Made by a program: the position numbers and the translations under genes. Below, in pieces: positions 34,792-42,324 of a stretch of 47,563 bases of DNA (positions within the stretch are counted from its first letter, which is position 1; every line of letters begins with the position of its first letter). The notes under the pieces were generated by a model that worked only from the letters and a program-made list of their open reading frames with translations, was not told the DNA's origin and ran no database searches. The DNA is taken from positions 1-47,563 of the forward strand of contig JAIMBC010000008.1 of NCBI GenBank assembly GCA_023511675.1, read 5' to 3'. Source of the DNA: Pirellulales bacterium (GTDB taxonomy: Bacteria > Planctomycetota > Planctomycetia > Pirellulales > JAIMBC01).

Positions 34792-35976
34792 CTAATGACG
34801 TTTACAGGCATCCAACGCCTCGGCCACTGCTGCCAGCACGTACGCACGCGACTCGATGCCGAGCGAAAGTCGGATGGTGCCTCCGCTGATCCCCAGTGCC
34901 TCCTGCTCCGCCGGTCCCAGCAAGCGATGGCTGGTGCTTGCGGGGTGGCTCAAGGTGGTGCTCAGGTCGCCCAGCGAGGGTGAGAAGGGGATGTGACGCG
35001 CCGCGGCAATGAACGCCTCGGCCGCCGGGGCGCCTCCCTTCAAGGTGAACGTGACCACCGTGCCATAGCGTGCCTGGAACTGCCTGGTTGCCAGCGGGTG
35101 ATAGGGGCTGGTCGGCAGGCCGGGGAAGTACACGCGCTCTACCTCGGCACGTTCCTGCAAGAACCGCGCAACGGTCAGCGCGTTATCGCAGGCACGTTCG
35201 ACACGCAAGGCCAGCGTACCCAGCCCTCGCAGGGCCAGCCAGCAATCGTAGGGGCTTGCCGCCATCCCCCAGGTGGTGTGCACCGCGGCCACGCGCTGCC
35301 AGGCCTCGCTGCGGCCTGCCAGCACCCCCAGCAGCACGTCGCTGTGGCCGTTCATGATCTTCGTCAAGCTCTCCACCACCAGGTCCGCTCCATGCTCCAG
35401 CGGGCGGCAGAGCACCGGGCTGGCAAAGGTATTATCGACCAAGAGCCATGCGCCGCACGCATGCGCGGCGGAGGCCAGGGCCTGCAAATCCGCCACCTCG
35501 AGTAACGGGTTGGCAATCGTCTCCACCACCACCAGGCGCGTGCCTGGGGTCAAAGCGTCGAGGAGGGATTGCGTATCGGCGCCATCGGCGGTCACGATGA
35601 GCACGCCCAGCCTGGCCAGCTCGGGACCGAAAAGCTGCTGCGTCCGGCCGTAGAGCCGATTGCTGGCCACCACGCGGTCTCCCGGCTGGAGCGTCGCCAG
35701 GGCAGCCAACCCCAGTGCGGCCATGCCTGAGCTGCACACAATGGCCTCCGGGGCACCGTGCAGCCGTTGGATTTGCCGTGCCAGCATATCTGCGTTGGGA
35801 TGGCCGTCCCGACTGTAAACATAGCCCTGTTCCTCGTGCGCAAGCAGGGCCTGCGCCTGCCGCGGGTCTCGGCAGGCATAGACGGCGGCATGGTACAGGG
35901 GGGGCGAGAGCGGCTCGGTGCTGAGCCGTGGCGGACGCTCGGGACGTGGGCAGAGGTCTTCGGGGGAAGGAGGCAT
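34792..35976 (-). CDS. PLP-dependent Cys/Met-metabolism enzyme (trans-sulfuration family)
   Basis: This 394-residue fold-type I PLP enzyme belongs to the family of cystathionine gamma-synthase, cystathionine lyase, O-acetylhomoserine sulfhydrylase and methionine gamma-lyase. The family signs are SSGMAALGLAALATL, the ring-stacking segment RLYGRTQQLF, VVVETIANPLLEVADL, LLVDNTFASPVLCRPLEHGADLVVESLTK with the PLP-lysine, and NGHSDVLLG. The C-terminal domain has the usual SLGDLSTTLSHPASTSH and GTIRLSLGIE. The N-terminal motif normally Y-[ST]-R-x-x-NPT reads YSRDGHPNAD here, and the lysine motif is SLTKIMNGHSD, so the exact reaction is uncertain. No sulfur-metabolism genes are adjacent. It is upstream of infA on the same strand, with a separate infA promoter between. 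Confidence 0.88.
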   Translation of the reverse strand: MPPSPEDLCPRPERPPRLSTEPLSPPLYHAAVYACRDPRQAQALLAHEEQGYVYSRDGHPNADMLARQIQRLHGAPEAIVCSSGMAALGLAALATLQPGDRVVASNRLYGRTQQLFGPELARLGVLIVTADGADTQSLLDALTPGTRLVVVETIANPLLEVADLQALASAAHACGAWLLVDNTFASPVLCRPLEHGADLVVESLTKIMNGHSDVLLGVLAGRSEAWQRVAAVHTTWGMAASPYDCWLALRGLGTLALRVERACDNALTVARFLQERAEVERVYFPGLPTSPYHPLATRQFQARYGTVVTFTLKGGAPAAEAFIAAARHIPFSPSLGDLSTTLSHPASTSHRLLGPAEQEALGISGGTIRLSLGIESRAYVLAAVAEALDACKRH

Positions 35977-36137
35977 GGGGCGGGTTGCGTGTGGGGCGCA
36001 GGCGAGCGGGGGCCGGCCGCAGTCATCTGGCGGTGCAGGCCCCCGATGGGTTCAGCGATGGATGCAGTTTAGTCGTGTGGCAGTCATTGGGGCAAATGCC
36101 ACCAGGGCAGGGTCGATGTGCCGGCGCTTGCAGGTCC

Positions 36138-36178
36138 GCCTGCCGGCCAGGCACCGGTGCCGCGTGCCGGACGGGCAC
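36138..36178. repeat. Cluster of three palindromes
   Basis: GCCTG-CCGGC-CAGGC (36138-36152), the perfect palindrome GGCACCGGTGCC (36150-36161) and GTGCC-GGACG-GGCAC (36164-36178) lie side by side. The first resembles the middle hairpin of the 23243-23288 cluster (GCCTG-CCG-CAGGC). Confidence 0.5.
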
Positions 36179-36189
36179 GGGGGCGCTTT

Positions 36190-36268
36190 GCGGGCGGGGG
36201 CGCGGGGGGAGCCTGGCGCGTCCTGCATGCGGAGGGCGCAGTGCCTCCTGGCGGGCGGGGGCGCGGGG
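36190..36268. repeat. Exact 18-bp G-rich direct repeat, 61 bp apart
   Basis: GCGGGCGGGGGCGCGGGG occurs at 36190-36207 and 36251-36268. Each copy has three or more runs of at least three G, and with flanking G-runs could form a G-quadruplex on the plus strand. It lies about 260 bp upstream of the GAF-HlyD gene. Confidence 0.5.
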
Positions 36269-36527
36269 CGGCATGGCAGGCGGCGTCGTGGTGGGCGCGA
36301 GGGGGTGGTGAACGAATGCGTGCAAGGTTCTGAGATGGCCGTGAGCAGCAGGCGGCGTCGCGCGTAGGGATTCTGACGCTGGTAGCGGCAGGCCAGGGCG
36401 AGCTTCGCAATGTACGATTGCATAATCGGGCGGACATCCTAGACCCGCTTCCCATCAGGCGATAGGCTGAAGAGTTGAGCCGTCAGCGCCAATCCGGTTC
36501 GATGACAGCCAGGCAGGCGGTGAGCCA

Positions 36528-38582
36528 ATGGGCCCCATGAGCAGCGACCAGGTATACGAATCTGTGATGGTCGAGCGGACGCGGCAGCAGATCCGCGCCC
36601 TGGTGGCTGAGATTGCCCATCTGGCCCAGCAAGACATCCAGACGCGAGACTTCTATCGCGAACTGCTCCAACGCCTGCTGCAAGCGCTCGGCGCTCCCTG
36701 CGGAGCCGTTTGGCAGCCGGGAGAGGGAGGTTCGATCGAGCTGGTCTACCAGATCAATCTCCACGAGACGCGGCTGGTGGAGAATCCCGAAGCCATGCAG
36801 CGGCACGGCCGGCTGTTGCAGCGGGCCCTCGTAACGGGCGAAGCCGCCATCGTCCCACCCCATATGGGAGACGGCCAAGAGGGCCAGCCGGGCAACCCCA
36901 CCGACTTCTTGTTGCTGTTGGGGCCAGTCCGCGTGAAGGACGAGACGCGCGGCCTGGTCGAGGTGTTCCAGCGGCCGGATACGGCGCCTACCTCCCACCC
37001 CGGCTATCTGCGCTTCGTGCGGCAAATGTGCGAGCTGGCCGCGGAGTACCACAAGAACCGGCAACTCCAGCATTATTCGCTGCGCCAAGCCCTCTGGAAT
37101 CAGCTCGAGCACTTCGCGCGGGTGGCGCACTACTCCCTGGACGTGCGCGACACGGCCTACACAATTGCCAATGAGGGCCGGCGGCTGATTGAGTGCGACC
37201 GCGTCAGCGTGGCGGTGCGCCGGGGCCGCAGATACGTCATCGAGGCGATCAGCGGGCAGGACACGTTCGACAAACGCTCCAACACGGTCAGACTGCTCAC
37301 GCGTCTGGCACAGGCCGTGGCCGTGGCGGGAGAGCCGCTCTGGTTCACCGGAGATGCTGCCAATCTGGCGCCGCAGGTGGAAGAGGCCGCGCAGGCGTTC
37401 GTCGACGAAACGCATACCAAGTGCGTGGCCGTGCTGCCGCTGCGCCGCCCGCCGCAGCCTCCCAAGGATAAGGAGCAGGATCATCTGGACGAGCAGCCCG
37501 GAGAGGTGATCGGCGCCCTGGTGGTCGAGCAGATCGAAGACGCTCGCCCGCGCGAAGGCATGGCCCAGCGCGTGGCCGTCGTGTGCGACCACGGCAGCAC
37601 CGCGCTGGCCAACGCACTGGATCATCAGGGCCTGTTTCTCATGCCCGTCTGGCGCGCGCTGAGCAAGAGCCGCGTGCTCGTCACGGCGCGGAATCTGCCC
37701 AAGACGTTGGCGGCTGCCGCCGCGCTCGTGGTACTGGTGTTGGTGCTGGTGCTGGTGCCGTACGATTTTCAACTGCGCGGCAAGGGGGTGCTGCTGCCCG
37801 TGGAGCGGCGGGACGTGTTCGCGGCCGTGGACGGTACGGTGGAACAGGTGCTGGTTCGTCATGGGGAGCGTGTGCGCCGCGGCCAGAAGCTGCTGGTGCT
37901 GCGCAACTCGGACGTGGAGGGGCAGATCGAGCATACGCTGGGAGAGATCCGCAAGACGGAATCGGACCTGGCGGGCATCCAGCGGCAACTGTTCGGAGTG
38001 GGAGGCGTGCCGCTGAGGCGGGAAGATGAGGTCAAGCTTGCCTCGGACGAGGCATCGTTGAAGAAAAAGCTGGAGAGTCTGCAGCAGCAGCTCAGGATTT
38101 ATCAAGAAAAGCAGCAGCGGTTGACGATTCGCAGTCCGATCGACGGCGTGGTGGCCACTTGGGATGTGGACCGGCTGTTGCAGTATCGGGCGGTCAAGGC
38201 AGGCGCCATTCTGCTGCATCTTGCCAATCCTGATGGAGAGTGGGAGGTGGAGCTGCACATGCCCGAGGACCGGATGGGGCACATTGCGCAGGCCCAGCGC
38301 GCTCTGGGCAAGGATCTGCCCGTGACGTATTACCTGGCCATGGACCCGGCCACGCGCCATCAGGGGAGGATCGCGGAGGTGCACCAGAGCGCTGAAGTGC
38401 GCGGAGAAGAGGGGAACACGGTGTTGGTGCGGGTGAAGATCGACCAATCGCGGTTAAGGAACATCCGTCCGGGGGCAGGGGTAACGGGCAAGGTGTATTG
38501 CGGTCGGCGTGCCCTGGGGTACGTGCTGTTCCACGACTTGGTGGCCTGGTTGCAGCGTGAGGTGGCTTTCAGGCTTTGGTAG
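36528..38582 (+). CDS. GAF-like domains fused to an HlyD-type membrane-fusion protein
   Basis: The protein has 684 residues. The N-terminal 390 residues look like two GAF-like domains (about 40-170 and 200-365, the second with IECDRVSVAVRRGRRYVIEAISG and CVAVLPLRRP). A very hydrophobic helix follows (392-412, LAAAAALVVLVLVLVLV), then an HlyD/RND-adaptor part: a barrel-sandwich half (VFAAVDGTVEQVLVRHGERVRRGQKLLVLRN), a coiled coil (about 455-545) and the second half (IRSPIDGVVATWDV). The GAF part should be cytosolic and the adaptor periplasmic, so this is a candidate signal-coupled transporter subunit. The start has GGTGAG upstream; an ATG three codons later is possible. The second adaptor gene follows by 12 bp, so it is the first gene of an operon. 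Confidence 0.85.
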   Translation: MGPMSSDQVYESVMVERTRQQIRALVAEIAHLAQQDIQTRDFYRELLQRLLQALGAPCGAVWQPGEGGSIELVYQINLHETRLVENPEAMQRHGRLLQRALVTGEAAIVPPHMGDGQEGQPGNPTDFLLLLGPVRVKDETRGLVEVFQRPDTAPTSHPGYLRFVRQMCELAAEYHKNRQLQHYSLRQALWNQLEHFARVAHYSLDVRDTAYTIANEGRRLIECDRVSVAVRRGRRYVIEAISGQDTFDKRSNTVRLLTRLAQAVAVAGEPLWFTGDAANLAPQVEEAAQAFVDETHTKCVAVLPLRRPPQPPKDKEQDHLDEQPGEVIGALVVEQIEDARPREGMAQRVAVVCDHGSTALANALDHQGLFLMPVWRALSKSRVLVTARNLPKTLAAAAALVVLVLVLVLVPYDFQLRGKGVLLPVERRDVFAAVDGTVEQVLVRHGERVRRGQKLLVLRNSDVEGQIEHTLGEIRKTESDLAGIQRQLFGVGGVPLRREDEVKLASDEASLKKKLESLQQQLRIYQEKQQRLTIRSPIDGVVATWDVDRLLQYRAVKAGAILLHLANPDGEWEVELHMPEDRMGHIAQAQRALGKDLPVTYYLAMDPATRHQGRIAEVHQSAEVRGEEGNTVLVRVKIDQSRLRNIRPGAGVTGKVYCGRRALGYVLFHDLVAWLQREVAFRLW

Positions 38583-38594
38583 GAGGTGCGCTGG

Positions 38595-39533
38595 ATGAAG
38601 ATTGCCTGTTTGCTGTTGGCGACGGCTGCGTTGAGCGGTCCACAGGAGGGGGGTGGGGCGGCCAAGGCCCCTCGTGGGACGTTGGTGGTGGAGAAGTGCA
38701 TGCTCCAGGCGATTGACGATGTGCAGGTGCCAGCACAAGAGGCGGGCGTGATCGTGATGCTGCGTGCCAAGGAGGGCATGCAGGTGGAGGCGAACGACCC
38801 GGAGCCGCTCGCCCAGATCGATGACAGCAAGGCGCGGATGGCCAAGTTGATCGCTGAGGCGGAGAAGAAGGTGGCCGACAAGAAGGCCAAGAGCGAGGTG
38901 AACGTCGAGTATGCCAAGGCGGCGGAACGCGTGGCGGGGAAAGTGGTGGAGGCCTTTGTGAAGGCCAACGAGAAGTCCCCGGGTTCCAAGCCGCTGGTGG
39001 AGATCGAGCGTGTGCGGCTGGACCATGAGCGGACGCAGTGGCAGATCCGGCAGGCGGAACTTGACCGTGAGGTGGAAGAGCTGACGGCCGAAGCGAAACA
39101 GACGCAGGTGGACGCGGCGGAAGAGGACATCCGCCGGCGGAGGATCACGTCTCCTATTGATGGCGAGGTGGTCGAGGTTCGACCGCAACTGGGAGAGTGG
39201 GTCAATGCCGGCGATCCCGTGCTGCGCGTGATCCGGCTCAACCAGTTGCGCGTGATCGGCTTTGTAAATGCAGCGGACGTGGCTCCCTACGAACTGCACA
39301 ACCGCTCCGTGCGGTTGATCGTGGAGCTGGAGCGCGGCCGCCGGGAGGAGTTCGAGGGCCGCGTGGTATGGATCGACCCACAGCTTGCCCCCAACGGACA
39401 GTACCGTTTCTGGGCCGAGGTGGACAACCGCCTGGAGGCCAGTGGAGATTTCTGGATCCTGCGGCCCGGTCAAGAGGGGACGCTCGTGGTGGATACCAAG
39501 CTGGCTGACCGCCCCACACGCCGCAAACGCTAA
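38595..39533 (+). CDS. HlyD-type periplasmic adaptor
   Basis: The protein has 312 residues. A signal peptide (MKIACLLLATAALSG) is followed by a barrel-sandwich half (VQVPAQEAGVIVMLRAKEGMQVEANDPEPLAQID) and a long charged coiled coil (about 75-175, rich in Lys/Glu/Ala). The second sandwich half is RRRRITSPIDGEVVEVRPQLGEWVNAGDPVLRVI, then a beta-barrel segment. Membrane-fusion proteins of this kind link an inner-membrane transporter to the outer envelope. The ATG at 38595 has a perfect AGGAGGT seven bases upstream, overlapping the stop codon of the previous gene, so the start is firm and translation is probably coupled. It is the middle gene between the GAF-HlyD and PqqD-M50-HlyD genes. Confidence 0.9.
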   Translation: MKIACLLLATAALSGPQEGGGAAKAPRGTLVVEKCMLQAIDDVQVPAQEAGVIVMLRAKEGMQVEANDPEPLAQIDDSKARMAKLIAEAEKKVADKKAKSEVNVEYAKAAERVAGKVVEAFVKANEKSPGSKPLVEIERVRLDHERTQWQIRQAELDREVEELTAEAKQTQVDAAEEDIRRRRITSPIDGEVVEVRPQLGEWVNAGDPVLRVIRLNQLRVIGFVNAADVAPYELHNRSVRLIVELERGRREEFEGRVVWIDPQLAPNGQYRFWAEVDNRLEASGDFWILRPGQEGTLVVDTKLADRPTRRKR

Positions 39534-39583
39534 GCCGCCCAGCAGGGCGGCCCTGGAAAGCTGCCCGCCAACGTAAATCGACC

Positions 39584-41824
39584 GTGGTCACCCTTGCTGA
39601 CAGTTTGCTCTCCAGCACGGCACGCAAGCTGGCCCTGCGCAAACGGCCCGACCTGACCGCGCGCCAGCATCGCTATCAGGGGCGAGCGTACTGGGTGGTC
39701 AAGGAGCCGGTAGGGCTGAACTACTTCCGCTTCCAGGAAGAAGAGTTCTTCATCTTGCAGCTCCTCGACGGGAACGTGAGCCTGGACGACCTCAAACAGG
39801 CCTTCGAGGCCGCGTTCCCCCCGCAAAAAATCAGCGTGGAAGAGCTGCAACAGTTCCTCGGCCTGCTCCACAAGAGCGGCCTGGTGATTGCCGACGTGCC
39901 CGGCCAGGGCCGCCAGCTCAAGCTCCGGCGAGACGAACGCGTCCGCAAGGAATGGACGGCACGCTTCACCAATCTGCTCGCCATCCGTTTCAAGGGCATC
40001 GATCCGGAAGCGATCCTCAACTGGCTGCACCCCAAGCTGGCCTGGATGTACACGCCGCCGGCCGTGGCCTGCTGCCTGCTGCTGATGCTCTCGGCCATCC
40101 TGCTGGTGCTGGTGCAATTCGACGAGTTCCGCTCCCGCCTGCCGACCTTTCACCAGTTCTTCACGCTTCAGAATGCCATCTGGCTCTCCATCGCCCTGGC
40201 GGCCACCAAAGTGCTGCACGAGTTCGGCCACGGCCTCACCTGCAAACACTTCGGCGGCGAATGTCACGAAATGGGCGTGATGATCCTGGTGCTTACCCCC
40301 TGCCTGTACTGCAATGTCTCCGACTCCTGGATGCTGCCCAACAAGTGGCATCGCGCGTACATCGGAGCCGCCGGCATGTACGTCGAGCTGATCATCGCTT
40401 CCATCTGCACCTGGATCTGGTGGTACAGCGACCCCCATACCCTGCTCAACCAACTCTGCCTGAGCACCATGTTCGTCTGCTCCGTCAGCACCGTGATCTT
40501 CAACAGCAACCCGCTGCTGCGCTATGACGGCTACTACATCCTCTCCGACCTCATCGAAATCCCCAACCTGCGGCAAAAAGCCACCGACATCCTGGCACGC
40601 AAGCTCAGCGACTGGTGCCTGGGGCTCGAACTGCCCGACGACCCCTTCCTCCCGCAACGCAACCAGTTCTTCTTCGCCCTCTACAGCGTGGCCGCCGCCA
40701 TTTACCGCTGGGTGGTCGTGTTCTCCATCATCTGGTTCCTCTACCGCATCTGGCAGCCCTATCGCCTGGAAGTGATCGGACAAGCTATGGCCCTGGTGGC
40801 CCTGTATGGGCTGTTTCTGCACCCCCTGTACAAGATGTACAAGTTCCTCAGCGTGCCTGGGAGGTTGGATCGCGTGAAGAAGGCCCGACTGTTCGGTACG
40901 ATCGGCGTGGTGGCGGTCCTGGCGGCAGCCGTGTGCCTGGTCCCGCTCCCCAACCGAGTGTTCTGCCCGCTGGAGGTGGAAGCACGCGACGCGCAAAGCG
41001 TGTACGTAGGCATGCCCGGCGGTACGCTCGAAAAGGTATATGTCCAGCCGGGACAGCGCGTGCGGCCCGGCAAGGTGCTGGCACAACTTGTCAACCTCGA
41101 TCTCGACTTGCAAATTGCCACGCTGGAGGGAGAGCTGGCCCATTACGAGGCGGAGCGAGCCAGCCTGCTGAACGCACGGTACGATAGTCCCTCGGCGGGC
41201 CTCCGCTTGCAGACGGTGGAAAGAGCCATCGAGAGCACGCGCAAGCTGTTGCAGCAGCGGCAAGAGGACAAAAAGCGCCTGCGGCTGGTAGCCCAGCAGG
41301 CCGGCGCCGTGCTGCCCCCGCCCGAGGTGCCACAAAAACCCGCGGCCGAAGGGGAGCTGCCCCATTGGTACGGCACACCCCTCGATCCACGCAACCTCGG
41401 CTGCTACCTGGAAGAGGGCCAGCTCTTCTGCCTGGTGGGAGATCCCACACGTCTGCAAGCCATCCTGATCATCCCGCAAGAGGAGGTGGAGTTCGTCTCC
41501 GTCGGCCAACGCGTCTCGCTGCGATTGGACGATCTGCCCGGGCAGGAGTTTCCCGGAGTCATCGAAGAGATTTCTCAGATCGACCTGAAGGTGACGCCGC
41601 GCCACTCCTCGAACAAGGCGCAGGGAGAGGTGCCGTCAAAGACGGACGAGTCGGGCGTGGAGCGGCCGCTGAATATCTCGTTTCAGGCCAAGGTGTACCT
41701 AGACAACCCGGACGGATTGGTGCGTCTGGGTTTCCGCGGCAAGGCCAAGATCTACGCGCGCTGGCAAACGCTGGCCCAGCGCGCCTGGCGGTTTGTCAAC
41801 CGCACCTTCCACTTCCTGCTCTAG
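39584..41824 (+). CDS. PqqD-like / M50 site-2 protease / HlyD-like hybrid membrane protein
   Basis: The protein has 746 residues. Residues about 28-110 form a PqqD-like winged domain (YWVVKEPVGLNYFRFQEEEFFILQLLDG, then SVEELQQFLGLLHKSGLV). The membrane part (155-470) has the zinc motif HEFGH (212-216) and the second site-2-protease motif NPLLRYDGYY (Asp315), so the metalloprotease site is complete. After the last helix (about 442-462) comes an HlyD-like part: VYVGMPGGTLEKVYVQPGQRVRPGKVLAQLV, a coiled coil, then LEEGQLFCLVGDPTRLQAILIIPQEEVEFV. PqqD-like domains bind peptide leaders in RiPP systems, and M50 enzymes cut within membranes, so peptide processing coupled to export is a reasonable inference. 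It begins at a GTG with a weak ribosome site, 50 bp after the adaptor gene. Confidence 0.9.
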   Translation: MVTLADSLLSSTARKLALRKRPDLTARQHRYQGRAYWVVKEPVGLNYFRFQEEEFFILQLLDGNVSLDDLKQAFEAAFPPQKISVEELQQFLGLLHKSGLVIADVPGQGRQLKLRRDERVRKEWTARFTNLLAIRFKGIDPEAILNWLHPKLAWMYTPPAVACCLLLMLSAILLVLVQFDEFRSRLPTFHQFFTLQNAIWLSIALAATKVLHEFGHGLTCKHFGGECHEMGVMILVLTPCLYCNVSDSWMLPNKWHRAYIGAAGMYVELIIASICTWIWWYSDPHTLLNQLCLSTMFVCSVSTVIFNSNPLLRYDGYYILSDLIEIPNLRQKATDILARKLSDWCLGLELPDDPFLPQRNQFFFALYSVAAAIYRWVVVFSIIWFLYRIWQPYRLEVIGQAMALVALYGLFLHPLYKMYKFLSVPGRLDRVKKARLFGTIGVVAVLAAAVCLVPLPNRVFCPLEVEARDAQSVYVGMPGGTLEKVYVQPGQRVRPGKVLAQLVNLDLDLQIATLEGELAHYEAERASLLNARYDSPSAGLRLQTVERAIESTRKLLQQRQEDKKRLRLVAQQAGAVLPPPEVPQKPAAEGELPHWYGTPLDPRNLGCYLEEGQLFCLVGDPTRLQAILIIPQEEVEFVSVGQRVSLRLDDLPGQEFPGVIEEISQIDLKVTPRHSSNKAQGEVPSKTDESGVERPLNISFQAKVYLDNPDGLVRLGFRGKAKIYARWQTLAQRAWRFVNRTFHFLL

Positions 41825-42324
41825 CACCGCCCGCGGCCCGCGCTGGCGGCGTCTCAGAACGCGGACTCTTCAAACGCAAAACCGCAAAGACGCGAAGACG
41901 CAAGCGGTGCGTGCACTTACTTTGCGCCCTTGCGTCTTGGCGTTCTCTGCTCATTTCCACGTCAGGCGTCAACAACTCGCCAGACCTCAGGCGCAACAGC
42001 GCGTCGCGGAGGCTCCTCGATTGACCCATCGCCTCCAGCGTCTTGTACCGCCGCCAGCACCAGGGGCGACCTCGCGGCAGCCGCAGCCTGCCTGCCATCA
42101 AAGCTTATGCCAGCGGCTTCTCTTATCTATTCTCACGCCTCCAGCCATACCTCTCACCTTATGCACCTTGCCAGGTAAGCACGTCGCCCGTGCCATCTGT
42201 GAGCTGTGGCTGCAACAAGGCCGCCCGTATGGACGATATCGACTGCAAGGCTTGCCCGAAGTGCGATCTTACCGCACCTTCACGGGTGCAGGCCGCTGCT
42301 CGTGGGGAAGACGACGTGCCTGCC
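41825..42324. other. Spacer between the M50 gene and the MMPL gene
   Basis: About 500 bp. It holds an imperfect inverted repeat of the GCAAAGACGC type (41884-41941). The last 140 bp are in frame with the MMPL gene and could be part of it, depending on the start. No separate small gene is convincing. Confidence 0.4.
41884..41941. repeat. Imperfect inverted repeat of the GCAAAGACGC type
   Basis: GCAAAGACGCGAAGACGCAA... (41884-41904) is mirrored by CTTTGCGCCCTTGCGTCTTG... (41920-41941), with about 17 of 21 positions pairing. The loop centre GTGCGTGCAC is itself palindromic. Repeats reading (G)CGCAAAGACGCGAAG are common between genes in several bacterial phyla, so this is likely one copy of a dispersed intergenic repeat. 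Confidence 0.6.

Larger units (their letters stand above)
35977..36527. other. Divergent spacer ahead of the export cassette
   Basis: About 550 bp between the PLP-enzyme gene and the GAF-HlyD gene. No ORF is convincing. It holds a cluster of palindromes, a two-copy G-rich repeat and an AT-rich CATAAT (36421-36426) that could be a -10 box for the cassette, although no matching -35 is evident. Confidence 0.45.

Noticed and set aside
36483-38447. 654-codon minus-strand ORF
   Set aside because: It is the shadow of the GAF-HlyD gene. It is His/Gln/Leu-rich with no domain, and the forward frame has a signal-anchor and adaptor motifs.
39530-41605. 691-codon minus-strand ORF
   Set aside because: It is the shadow of the PqqD-M50-HlyD gene, which has the complete HEFGH protease motif in the forward frame.
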